A DNA stretch of 64,000 bases from Acanthosepion esculentum (taxonomy: Eukaryota > Mollusca > Cephalopoda > Sepiida > Sepiidae), in contig OZ038479.1 of assembly GCA_964036315.1 (NCBI GenBank), positions 63,257,804-63,321,803 of the forward strand. The letters are read 5' to 3'. This document shows, piece by piece, positions 1 to 11,500 of the stretch (the stretch's first letter is position 1; every line of letters starts with the position of its first letter). A program made the translations under genes and the position numbers. The notes beneath the pieces are model-generated. The model made no database searches and had not been told where the DNA came from. It saw nothing but the letters and a program-made list of their open reading frames with translations.

Positions 1-232
1 AAAGAAAAGTTAGAAAACATATTGAAATATTGCATCTTTTGTTATTTTACAATAAAAAAGTTAGAATGCAAATAGGAATGCTGCATATTGTTATATTTTT
101 CAATAGAAAAGTTAGAAAACATATTGAAATATTGCATCTTTTGTTATTTTGCAATAAAAGAGTTAGAATGCAAATAGGATTGCTAAATATTGTTATTTTT
201 TATCAATAGAAAAGTTAGAAAACATATTGAAA

Positions 233-259
233 TATTGCATCTTTTGTTATTTTGCAATA
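233..259. other. Conserved short dyad in half A (reference copy)
   Basis: TATTGCA (233-239) and TGCAATA (253-259) are exact reverse complements separated by 13 bases. The same dyad occurs in most monomers of both types but not in half B. It could form a small hairpin or serve as a protein site; neither can be shown from sequence alone. Confidence 0.6.
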
Positions 260-270
260 AAAAAGTTAGA

Positions 271-278
271 ATGCAAAT
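271..278 (+). other. ATGCAAAT octamer in half B (reference copy)
   Basis: ATGCAAAT is in half B of most monomers in both types. It equals the classical octamer bound by POU-domain proteins of animals. Whether it binds anything here is unknown; the organism may lack such proteins. Confidence 0.5.
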
Positions 279-889
279 AGGAATGCTGCATATTTTGTTT
301 TTTTTTCAATAGAAAAGTTAGAAAACCTATTGAAATATTGCATCTTTTGTTATTTTGCAATAAAAAAGTTAGAATGCAAATAGGAATACTGCATATTTTG
401 GTATTTATCAATAGAAAAGTTAGAAAACATATTGAAATATTGCATCTTTTGTTATTTTGCAATAAAAAAGTTAGAATGCAAATAGGATTGCTGCATATTG
501 TTATATTTTTCAATAGAAAAGTTAGAAAACATATTGAAATATTGCATCTTTTGTTATTTTGCAATAAAAGAGTTAGAATGCAAATAGGATTGCTAAATAT
601 TGTTATTTTTTATCAATAGAAAAGTTAGAAAACATATTGAAATATTGCATCTTTTGTTATTTTGCAATAAAAAAGTTAGAATGCAAATAGGAATGCTGCA
701 TATTTTGTTTTTTTTTCAATAGAAAAGTTAGAAAACCTATTGAAATATTGCATCTTTTGTTATTTTGCAAAAAAAAGTTAGAATGCAAATAGGAATACTG
801 CATATTTTGGTATTTATCAATACAAAAGTTAGAAAACATATTGAAATATTGCATCTTTTGTTATTTTGCAATAAAAAAGTTAGAATGCA

Positions 890-1240
890 CATAGGAATAC
901 TGCATATTTTGGTATTTATCTATAGAAAAGTTAGAAAACATATTGAAATGTTGCATCTTTTGTTATTTTGCAATAAAAAAGTTAGAATGCAAATAGGAAT
1001 ACTGCATATTATATATTTTTCAATAGAAAAGTTAGAAAACATATTGAAATATTGCATCTTTTGTTATTTTGCAATTAGAAAGTTAGAATGCAAATAGGAA
1101 TACTGCTTATTTTGGTATTTATCTATAGAAAAGTTAGAAAACATATTGAAATGTTGCATCGTTTGTTATTTTGCAATAAAAAAGTTAGAATGCAAATAGG
1201 AATACTGCATATTATATATTTTTCAATAGAAAAGTTAGAA
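890..1240 (+). repeat. Dimer higher-order repeat, about 203 bp, two copies
   Basis: A pair of monomers is repeated: one has TTTATCTATAG and GAAATGTTGCATC, the next has GCATATTATATATTTTTC, which is one base short. TATAG occurs at 921 and again at 1,124, a shift of 203 bp. Confidence 0.8.
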
Positions 1241-2857
1241 AACATATTGTAATATTGCATCTTTTGTTATTTTGCAATAGAAAAGTCAGAATGCAAATAG
1301 GAATGCTTCATATTGTTATATTTTTGAATAGAAAAGTTAGAAAACATATTGAAATATTGCATCTTGTGTTATTTTGCAATAAAAATTTAGAATGCAAGTA
1401 GGAATACTGCATATTTTGGTATTTATCAATAGAAAAGTTAGAAAACATATTGAAATATTGCATCTTTTGTTATTTTGCAATAAAAAAGTTAGAATGCAAA
1501 TAGGAATACTGCATATTTTGGTATTTTTCAATAGAAAAGTTAGAAAACATATTGAAATATTGCATCATTTGTTATTTTGCAATAAAAAAGTTAGAATGCA
1601 AATAGGAATACTGCATATTTTGGTATTTATCAATAGAAAAGTTAGAAAACATATTGAAATATTGCATCTTTTGTTATTTTGCAATAAAAAACTTAGAATG
1701 CAAATAGGAATACTGCATATTTTGATATTTTTCAATAGACAAGTTAGAAAACATATTGAAATATTGCATCTTTTGTTATTTTGCAATAAAAAAGTTAGAA
1801 TGCAAATAGGAATACTGCATATTTTGGTATTTTTCAATAGAAAAGTTAGAAAACATATTGAAATATTGCATCTTTTGTTATTTTGCAATAAAAAAGTTAG
1901 AATGCAAATAGGAATACTGCATATTTTGGTATTTATCAATAGAAAAGTTAGAAAACATATTGAAATATTGCATCTTTTGATATTTTGCTATAAAAAAGTT
2001 AGAATGCAAATAGGAATACTGCATATTTTGATATTTTTCAATAGAAAAGTTAGAAAACATATTGAAATATTGCATCTTTTGTTATTTTGCAATACAAAAG
2101 TTAGAATGCAAATAGGATTGCTGAATATTGTTATATTTTTCAATAGAAAAGTTAGAAAACATATTGAAATATTGCATCTTTTGTTATTTTGCAATAAAAA
2201 GTTAGAATGCAAATAGGAATGCTGCATATTGTTATATTTTTCAATAGAAAAGTTAGAAAACATATTGAAATATTGCATCTTTTGTTATTTTGCAATAAAT
2301 AAGTTAGAATGCAAATTGGAATACTGCATATTTTGGTATTTATCAGTAGAAAAGTTAGAAAACATATTGAAATATTGCATCTTTTGTTATTTTGCAATAA
2401 AAAAGTTAGAATGCAAATAGGAATGCTGCATATTGTTATATTTTTCAATAGAAAAGTTAGAAAACATATTGAAATATTGCATCTTTTGTTATTTTGCAAT
2501 AAAAAATTTAGAATGCAAATAGGAATACTGCATATTTTGATATTTTTCAATAGAAAAGTTAGAAAACATATTGAAATATTGCATCTTTTGTTATTTCGCA
2601 ATAAAAAAGTTAGAATGCAAATAGGAATACTGCATATTTTGGTATTTTTCAATAGAAAAGTTAGAAAACATATTGAAATATTGCATCTTTTGTTATTTTG
2701 CAATAAAAAAGTTAGAATGCAAATAGGAATGCTGCATATTTTGTTTTTTTTTCAATAGAAAAGTTAGAAAACCTATTGAAATATTGCATCTTTTGTTTTT
2801 TTGCAATAAAAAAGTTAGAATGCAAATAGGAATACTGCATATTTTGGTATTTATCAA

Positions 2858-2908
2858 TAGAAAAGTTAGAAAACATATTGAAATATTGCATCTTTTGTTA
2901 TTTTGCAA
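2858..2908 (+). repeat. Half-repeat A (51 bp), reference copy
   Basis: First half of a representative type-1 monomer, running from TAGAAAAGTTAGAAAACA to TTATTTTGCAA. It aligns without gaps to the following 51 bases (half B) with 41 identities in 51 positions. The shared skeleton is AAAAGTTAGAA, then GCAT, then TTTTG, and a final CAA. The 102-bp monomer is therefore an old tandem duplication of a 51-bp ancestor. Half A alone keeps the short dyad TATTGCA/TGCAATA. Confidence 0.9.
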
Positions 2909-2959
2909 TAAAAAAGTTAGAATGCAAATAGGAATACTGCATATTTTGGTATTTTTCAA
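2909..2959 (+). repeat. Half-repeat B (51 bp), reference copy
   Basis: Second half of the same monomer, from TAAAAAAGTTAGAATGC to GGTATTTTTCAA. It differs from half A at ten positions. Half B alone carries ATGCAAAT. In type-2 monomers half B is 49 bp because its end reads TATTTTTC directly before TAGAG, and half A is 52 or 53 bp. The translated 34-residue period likewise splits into two related 17-residue blocks, an independent view of the same duplication. Confidence 0.9.
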
Positions 2960-4459
2960 TAGAAAAGTTAGAAAACATATTGAAATATTGCATCATTTGT
3001 TATTTTGCAATAAAAAAGTTAGAATGCAAATAGGAATACTGCATATTTTGGTATTTATCAATAGAAAAGTTAGAAAACATATTGAAATATTGCATCTTTT
3101 GTTATTTTGCAATAAAAAACTTAGAATGCAAATAGGAATACTGCATATTTTGATATTTTTCAATAGACAAGTTAGAAAACATATTGAAATATTGCATCTT
3201 TTGTTATTTTGCAATAAAAAAGTTAGAATGCAAATAGGAATACTGCATATTTTGGTATTTTTCAATAGAAAAGTTAGAAAACATATTGAAATATTGCATC
3301 TTTTGTTATTTTGCAATAAAAAAGTTAGAATGCAAATAGGAATACTGCATATTTTGGTATTTATCAATAGAAAAGTTAGAAAACATATTGAAATATTGCA
3401 TCTTTTGATATTTTGCTATAAAAAAGTTAGAATGCAAATAGGAATACTGCATATTTTGATATTTTTCAATAGAAAAGTTAGAAAACATATTGAAATATTG
3501 CATCTTTTGTTATTTTGCAATAAAAAAGTTAGAATGCAAATAGGAATACTGCATATTTTGGTATTTTTCAATAGAAAAGTTAGAAAACATATTGAAATAT
3601 TGCATCTTTTGTTATTTTGCAATACAAAAGTTAGAATGCAAATAGGATTGCTGAATATTGTTATATTTTTCAATAGAAAAGTTAGAAAACATATTGAAAT
3701 ATTGCATCTTTTGTTATTTTGCAATAAAAAATTTAGAATGCAAATAGGAATGCTGCATATTGTTATATTTTTCAATAGAAAAGTTAGAAAACATATTGAA
3801 ATATTGCATCTTTTGTTATTTTGCAATAAAAAGTTAGAATGCAAATAGGAATGCTGCATATTGTTATATTTTTCAATAGAAAAGTTAGAAAACATATTGA
3901 AATATTGCATCTTTTGTTATTTTGCAATAAATAAGTTAGAATGCAAATTGGAATACTGCATATTTTTGTATTTATCAGTAGAAAAGTTAGAAAACATATT
4001 GAAATATTGCATCTTTTGTTATTTTGCAATAAAAAAGTTAGAATGCAAATAGGAATGCTGCATATTGTTATATTTTTCAATAGAAAAGTTAGAAAACATA
4101 TTGAAATATTGCATCTTTTGTTATTTTGCAATAAAAATTTTAGAATGCAAATAGGAATACTGCATATTTTGATATTTTTCAATAGAAAAGTTAGAAAACA
4201 TATTGAAATATTGCATCTTTTGTTATTTCGCAATAAAAAAGTTAGAATGCAAATAGGAATACTGCATATTTTGGTATTTTTCAATAGAAAAGTTAGAAAA
4301 CATATTGAAATATTGCATCTTTTGTTATTTTGCAATAAAAAAGTTAGAATGCAAATAGGAATGCTGCATATTTTGTTTTTTTTTCAATAGAAAAGTTAGA
4401 AAACCTATTGAAATATTGCATCTTTTGTTTTTTTGCAATAAAAAAGTTAGAATGCAAAT

Positions 4460-5640
4460 AGGAATACTGCATATTTTGGTATTTATCAATAGAAAAGTTA
4501 GAAAACATATTGAAATATTGCATCTTTTGTTATTTTGCAATAAAAAAGTTCGAATTCAAATAGGAATACTGCATATTTTGGTCTTTTTCAATAGAAAAGT
4601 TAGAAAACATATTGAAATATTGCATCTTTTGTTATTTTGCAATAAAAAAGTTAGAATGCAAGTAGGAATGCTGCATATTGTTATATTTTTCAATAGAAAA
4701 GTTAGAAAACATATTGAAATATTGCATCTTTTGTTATTTTGCAATAAAAAGTTAGAATGCAAATAGGAATACTGCATATTTTGTCTTTTTCAATAGAAAA
4801 GTTAGAAAACATATCGAAATATTGCATCTTTTGTTATTTTGCAATAAAAAAGTTAGAATGCAAATAGGAATATTGCATATTTTGGTATTTTTCAATAGTA
4901 AAGTTAGAAAACATATTGAAATATTGCATCTTTTGTTATTTGGCAATAAAAGAGTTAGAATGCAAATAGGAATACTGCATATTTGGTATTTTTCAATAGA
5001 AAAGTTAGAAAACATATTGAAATATTGCATCTTTTGTTATTTTGCAATAAAAAAGGTACAATGCAAATTAGAATACTGCATATTTTGTCTTTTCCAATAG
5101 AAAAGTTAGAAAACATATTGAAATATTGCATCTTTTGTTATTTTGCAATAAAAAAGTTAGAATGCAAATAGGAATACTGCATATTTTGTTATTTTTCAAT
5201 AGAAAAGTTAGAAAACATATTGAAATATTGCATCTTTTGTTATTTTGCAATAAAAAAGTTAGAATGCAAATAGGAATGCTGCATATTGTTATATTTTTCA
5301 ATAGAAAAGTTAGAAAACATATTGAAATATTGCATCTTTTGTTATTTTGCAATAAAAAAGTGAAAATGCAAATAGGAATAATGCATATTTTGGTATTTAT
5401 CAATAGAAAAGTTAGAAAACATATTGAAATATTGCATCTTTTGTTATTTTGCAATAAAAAAGTTAGAATGCAAATAGGAATATTGCATATTTTATATTCT
5501 TCAATTGAAAAGTTAGAAAACATATTGAAATATTGCATCTTTTGTTATTTTGCAATAAAAAAGTTAGAATGCAAATAGGAATGCTGCATATTTTGTTTTT
5601 TTTTCAATAGAAAAGTTAGAAAACCTATTGAAATATTGCA
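4460..5640 (+). repeat. Type-1 monomers without clear higher-order register
   Basis: About twelve type-1 monomers with scattered private changes: CGAATTCAAAT near 4,550, GAACATATCGAAAT-type changes near 4,810, TTTGGCAATAAAAGAG near 4,940, AAAGGTACAATGC near 5,053, and AAGTGAAAATGC near 5,360. Several monomers are one base short in the TTTTGTCTTTT or TTTGGTATT segment. I see no multi-monomer repeat here. The last monomer is the T-run/CCTATT variant that abuts the type-2 domain. Confidence 0.75.
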
Positions 5641-5715
5641 TCTTCTGTAATTTTGGAATAAAAATGTTAGAATGCAAATAGAAATACTGCATATTGTTAT
5701 ATTTTTCTAGAGAAA
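5610..5715 (+). other. Junction between type-1 and type-2 satellite
   Basis: Upstream is a type-1 monomer with a long T-run, TTTTTCAATAGAAAAG and GAAAACCTATTG. The junction monomer reads CATCTTCTGTAATTTTGG and then AATAAAAATGTTAG, both unusual. The next linker is already type 2 (TCTAGA at 5,706-5,711). The GGAATAAAAATGTTAG block resembles the GGATTAAAAATGTTAG variant found many times inside the type-2 domain, so the exchange probably lay in half A of this monomer. Confidence 0.8.
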
Positions 5716-6520
5716 AGTTAGAAAACATATTGAAATATTGCATCTTTTGTTATTTTGCAATAAAAAAGCTAGAATGCAAATAGAAATACTGCATATTGTT
5801 ATATTTTTCTAAAGAAATTTAGAAAACATATAGAAATATTGCATCTTTTGTTATTTTTCAATAAAAAAGTTAGAATGCAAATAGAAATACTGCATATTGT
5901 TATATTTTTCTAGAGAAATGTTAGAAAACATATTGAAATATTGCATCTTTTGTTATTTTGCAATAAAAAAGTTAGAATGCAAATAGAAATACTGCATATT
6001 GTTATATTATTCTAGAGAAAAGTTAGAAAACATATTGAAATATTGCATCTTTTGTTATTTTGCAATAAAAAAGTTAGAATGCAAATAGAAATACTGCATA
6101 TTGTTTTATTTTTCTAGAGAAATTTAGAAAACATATTGAAATATTGCATCTTTTGTTATTTTGCAATAAAAAGTTAGAATGCAAATAAGAATATTGCATA
6201 TTTTGATATTTTTCTAGAGAAAAGTTAGAAAACATATTGAAATATTGCATCTTTTGTTATTTTGCAATAAAAAAGTTAGTATGCAAATAGAAATACTGCA
6301 TATAGTTATATTTTTCTAGAGAAATTTAGAAAACATATTGAAATATTGCATCTTTTGTTATGTTGCAATACAAAAGTAAGAATGCAACTAGAAATACTGC
6401 ATATTGTTATATTTTTCTAGAGAAATTTAGAAAACATATTGAAATATTGCATCTTTTGTTATTTTGCAATAAAAAAGTTAGAATGCAAATAGAAATACTG
6501 CATATTGTTATATTTTTCTA
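5650..6520 (+). repeat. Type-2 monomers, some with type-1-like second half
   Basis: About nine monomers with little higher-order order. One near 6,176-6,230 has AATATTGCATATTTTGATA in front of the type-2 linker TCTAGAG, a mixture of type-1 and type-2 features. Others have TTATATTATTCTAGAG or TTGTTTTATTTTTC changes. Confidence 0.75.
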
Positions 6521-8543
6521 GAGAATTTTAGAAAACATATTGAAATATTGCATCTTTTGTTATTTTGCAATAAAAAATTTAGAATGCAAATAGTAATACC
6601 GCATATTGTTATATTTTTCTAGAGAAAAGTTAGAAAACATTGAAATATTGCATCTTTTGTTATTTTGCAATAAAAAAGTTAGAATGCAAATAGAAATACT
6701 GCATATTGTTATATTATTCTAGAGAAAAGTTAGAAAACATATTGAAATATTGCATCTTTTGTAATTTTGCAATAAAAAATAAGAATGCAAATAGAAATAC
6801 TGCATATTGTTATATTTTTCTAGAGAAAAGTTAAAAAACATATTGAAATATTGCATCTTTTGTTATTTTGCAATAAAAAATAAGAATGCAAATAGAAATA
6901 CTGCATATTGTTATATTTTTCTAGAGAAATTTAGAAAACATATTGAAATATTGCATCTTTTGTTATTTTGCAATAAAAAAGTTAGAATGCAATTAGAAAT
7001 ACTGCATATTTTATATTTTTCTAGAGAAATTTACAAGACATATTGAAATATTGCATCTTTTGTTATTTTGCAATAAAAAAGTTAGAATGCAAATAGAAAT
7101 ACTGCATATTGTTATATTTTTCTAGAGAAATTTACAAGACATATTGAAATATTGCATCTTTTGTTATTTTGCAATAAAAAAGTTAGAATGCAAATAGAAA
7201 TACTGCATATTGTTATATTTTTGTTGAGAAAAGTTAGAAAACATATTGAAATATTGCATCTTTTGTTATTTTGCAATAAAAAAGTTAGAATGCAAATAAA
7301 AATACTGCATATTGTTATATTTTTCTAGAGAAAAGTTAGAAAACATATTGAAATATTGCATCTTTTGTTATTTTGCAATAAAAAAGTTAGAATGCAAATA
7401 GAAATACTGCATATTGTTATATTTTTCTAGAGAAAAGTTAGAAAACATATTGAAATATTGCATCTTTTGTTATTTTGCAATAAAAAAGTTAGAATGCAAA
7501 TAGAAATACTGTATATTGTTATATTTTTCTAGAGAATTTTAGAAAACATATTGAAATATTGCATCTTTTGTTATTTTGCAATAAAAAATTTAGAATGCAA
7601 ATAGTAATACCGCATATTGTTATATTTTTCTAGAGAAAAGTTAGAAAACATTGAAATATTGCATCTTTTGTTATTTTGCAATAAAAAAGTTAGAATGCAA
7701 ATAGAAATACTGCATATTGTTATATTATTCTAGAGAAAAGTTAGAAAACATATTGAAATATTGCATCTTTTGTAATTTTGCAATAAAAAATAAGAATGCA
7801 AATAGAAATACTGCATATTGTTATATTTTTCTAGAGAAAAGTTAAAAAACATATTGAAATATTGCATCTTTTGTTATTTTGCAATAAAAAATAAGAATGC
7901 AAATAGAAATACTGCATATTGTTATATTTTTCTAGAGAAATTTAGAAAACATATTGAAATATTGCATCTTTTGTTATTTTGCAATAAAAAAGTTAGAATG
8001 CAATTAGAAATACTGCATATTTTATATTTTTCTAGAGAAATTTAGAAAACATATTGAAATATTGCATCTTTTGTTATTTTGCAATAAAAAAGTAAGAATG
8101 CAAATAGAAATACTGCATATTGTAATATTTTTCTAGAGAAATTTACAAGACATATTGAAATATTGCATCTTTTGTTATTTTGCAATAAAAAAGTTAGAAT
8201 GCAAATAGAAATACTGCATATTGTTATATTTTTGTTGAGAAAAGTTAGAAAACATATTGAAATATTGCATCTTTTGTTATTTTGCAATAAAAAAGTTAGA
8301 ATGCAAATAAAAATACTGCATATTGTTATATTTTTCTAGAGAAAAGTTAGAAAACATATTGAAATATTGCATCTTTTGTTATTTTGCAATAAAAAAGTTA
8401 GAATGCAAATAGAAATACTGCATATTGTTATATTTTTCTAGAGAAAAGTTAGAAAACATATTGAAATATTGCATCTTTTGTTATTTTGCAATAAAAAAGT
8501 TAGAATGCAAATAGAAATACTGCATATTGTTATATTTTTCTAG
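6521..8543 (+). repeat. 10-monomer higher-order repeat, 1,011 bp, two tandem copies
   Basis: TAGTAATACCGC is at 6,591 and 7,602, TTGTTGAGAAAAG at 7,221 and 8,232, and the AAAAAATAAGAATGC monomers repeat in the same places. Each pair is 1,011 bp apart. A one-off change distinguishes the copies: ATTTACAAGAC is in two successive monomers in the first copy (near 7,030 and 7,132) but only one in the second (near 8,140). Confidence 0.9.
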
Positions 8544-11500
8544 AGAAATTCAGAAAACATATTGAAATATTGCATCTTTTGTTATTTTGCAATAAAAAAG
8601 TTAGAATGCAAATAGAAATACTGCATATTGTTATATTTTTCTTGAGAAAAGTTAGAAAACATATTGAAATATTGCATCTTTTGTTATTTTGCAATAAAGA
8701 AGTAAGAATGCAAATAGAAATACTGCATATTGTTATATTTTTCTAGAGAAAAGTTAGAAAACATATTGAAATATTGGATCTTTTGTTATTTTGCAATAAA
8801 AAAGTTAGAGTGCAAATAGAAATACTGCATATTGTTATATTTTTCTAGAGAAATTTAGAAAACATATTGAAATATTGCATCTTTTGTTATTTTCCAATAA
8901 AAAGTTAGTATGCAAATAGAAATGCTGCATATTGTTAGATTTTTCTAGAGAAATTTAGAAAACATATTGAAATATTGCATCTTTTGTTATTTTGCAATAA
9001 AAAAGTTAGAATGCAAATAGAATTACTGCATATAGTTATATTTTTCAAGAGAAATTTAGAAAACATATTGAAATATTGCATCTTTTGTTATTTTGCAATA
9101 AAAAAGTTAGAATGCAAATAGAAATACTGCATATTGTTATATTTTTCTAGAGAAATTTAGAAAACATATTGAAATATTGCATCTTTTGTTATTTTGCAAT
9201 AAAAAAGTAAGAATGCAAATAGAAATACTGCATATTGTTATATTTTTCTAGAGAAATTTAGAAAACATAGACATATTGCATCTTTTGTTATTTTGGATTA
9301 AAAATGTTAGAATGCAAATAGAAATACTGCATATTGTTATATTTTTCTAGAGAAAAGTTAGAAAACATATTGAAATATTGCATCTTTTGTTATTTTGCAA
9401 TAAAAAAGTAAGAATGCAAAGAGAAATACTGCATATAGTTATATTTTTCTAGAGAAATTTAGAAAACATATTGAAATATTGCATCTTTTGTTATTTTGCA
9501 ATAAAAAAGTTAGAAGGCAAATAGAAATACTGCATATTGTTATATTTTTCTAGAGAAAAGTTAGAAAACATATTGAAATATTGCATCTTTTGTTATTTTG
9601 CAATAAAAATGTTTGAATGCAAATAGAAATACTGCATATGTTTATATTTTTCTAGAGAAATTTAGAAAACATATTGAAATATTGCATCTTTTGTTATTTT
9701 GCAATAAAAAAGTTCGAATGCAAATAGAAATACTGCATATTGTTATATTTTTCTAGAGAAAAGTTAGAAAACATATTGAAATATTGCTTCTTTTGTTGTT
9801 TTGCAATAAAAATGTTAGAATGCAAATAGAAATACTTCATATTGTTATATTTTTCTAGACAAATTTAGAAAACATATTGAAATATTGCATCTTTTGTTAT
9901 TTTGCAATAAAAAAGTTAGAATGCAAATAGAAATGCTGCATATTGTTATATTTTTCTAGAGAAAAGTTAGAAAATATATTGAAATATTGCATCTTTTGTT
10001 ATTTTGCAATAAAAAAGTAAGAATGCAAATAGAAATACTGCACATTGTTATATTTTTCTAGAGAAAAGTTAGAAAACATATTGAAATATTGCATCTTTTG
10101 TTATTTTGCAATAAAAAAGTTAGAATGCAAAGAGAAATACTGCATATTGTTATATTTTCTAGAGAAATTTAGAAAACATATTGAAATATTGTATGTTTTG
10201 TTATTTTGCAATAAAAAAGTTAGAATGCAAATAGAAATACTGCATATTGTTATATTTTTCAAAAGAAAAGTTAGAAAACATATTGAAATATTGCATCTTT
10301 TGTTATTTTGCAATAAAAAAGTAAGAATGCAAATAGAAATACTGCATATTGTTATATTTTTCTAGAAAAATTTAGAAAACATATTGAAATATTGCATCTT
10401 TTGTTATTTTGCAATAAAAAAGTTAGAAGGCAAATAGAAATACTGCATATTGTTATATTTTTCTAGAGAATTTTAGAAAACATATTGAAATATTGCATCT
10501 TTTGTTATTTTGCAATAAAAAAGTTAGAATGCAATTAGAAATACTGCATATTGTTATATTTTTCTAGAGAAATTTAGAAAACATATAGAAATATTACATC
10601 TTTTGTTATTTTGGATTAAAAATGTTAGAATGCAAATAGAAATACTGCATATAGTTATATTTTTCTAGAGAAAAGTTAGAAAACATATTCAAATATTGCA
10701 TCTTTTGTTATTTTGCAATAAAAAAGTTAGAAGGCAAATAGAAATACTGCATATTGTTATATTTTTCTAGAGAAAAGTTAGAAAACATATTGAAATATTG
10801 CATCTTTTGTTATTTTGCAATAAAAAAGTTAGAATGCAAATAGAAATACTGCATATTGTTATATTTTTCTAGAGAAATTTAGAAAACATATTGAAATATT
10901 GCATCTTTTGTTATTTTGCAATAAAAATGTTAGAATGCAAATAGAAATACTGCATATTGTTATATTTTTCTAGAGAAAAGTTAGAAAACATATTGAAATA
11001 TTGCATCTTTTGTTATTTTGCAATAAAAAAGTAAGAATGCAAATAGAAATACTGCATATTCTTATATTTTTCTAGAGAAATTTAGAAAACATATTGAAAT
11101 ATTGCATCTTTTGTTATTTTGCAATAAAAAAGTTAGAATGCAAATAGAAATACTGCATATTGTTATATTTTTCTAGGGAAATTTAGAAAACATATTGAAA
11201 TATTGCACCTTTGTTATTTTGCAATAAAAAAGTTAGAATGCAAATAGAAATACTGCATATTGTTATATTTTCTAGAGAAATTTAGAAAACATATTGAAAT
11301 ATTGCATCTTTTGTTAGTTTGCAACAAAAAAGTTAGAATGCAAATAGAAATACTGCATATTGTTATATTTTTCTAGAGAAATTTAGAAAACATATTGAAA
11401 TATTGCATCTTTTGTTATTTTGCAATAAAAAAGTTAGAATGCAAATAGAAATACTGCATAGTGTTATATTTTTCTAGAGAAATTTAGAAAACATATTGAA

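Larger units (their letters stand above)
1..830 (+). repeat. Tetramer higher-order repeat, 410 bp, two copies
   Basis: Four consecutive monomers are repeated at a shift of 410 bp. Diagnostic variants are GATTGCTAAATATTG at about 178 and 588, and GAAAACCTATTG at about 321 and 731. The unit is 4 x 102 plus 2 because two monomers carry one extra T each. The second copy has a small deletion in GCAAAAAAAAG near 767-777. The first copy may start upstream of the window. Confidence 0.85.
1400..4460 (+). repeat. 14/16-monomer higher-order repeat in tandem (1,428 and 1,632 bp)
   Basis: Rare variants recur in the same order. GCATCATTTG is at 1,562 and 2,990, ATAGACAAG at about 1,736 and 3,164, and TTTTGATATTTTGCTAT near 1,975 and 3,403, all at a shift of 1,428 bp (14 x 102). 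Later markers shift by 1,530 (CAATACAAAAG) and then 1,632 (GCAATAAATAAG at 2,292 and 3,924). The second copy thus gained two whole monomers, near 3,480-3,600 and 3,700-3,800. The array then changes to different monomers near 4,460. Confidence 0.9.
1..5650 (+). repeat. Type-1 satellite domain (102 bp monomers)
   Basis: Monomers here carry CAAATAGGAAT and the linker TTTTTCAATAGAAAAG or TTTATCAATAGAAAAG, with no TCTAGA site. The second half has two common forms, GCATATTTTGGTATTT and GCATATTGTTATATTT. Period is 102 bp, except for occasional 103-bp monomers with an extra T in a T-run and a few 101-bp ones. Because 102 is a multiple of three, one frame on each strand stays open over many monomers. 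This domain ends abruptly near 5,650. Confidence 0.95.

Noticed and set aside
2784..3848. 354-codon open frame on the + strand, and similar long frames at 1,392-2,216 (+) and 2,152-2,703 (-)
   Set aside because: They are in-register read-through of a 102-bp repeat, open on both strands over the same DNA. They end wherever a one-base indel or chance stop occurs, and have no non-repetitive part, domain or translation signal.
247..5578. Hydrophobic repeated peptides resembling membrane or leucine-rich repeat proteins
   Set aside because: The L, I and F richness follows from AT-rich codons. The same pattern appears on the opposite strand and in other frames.
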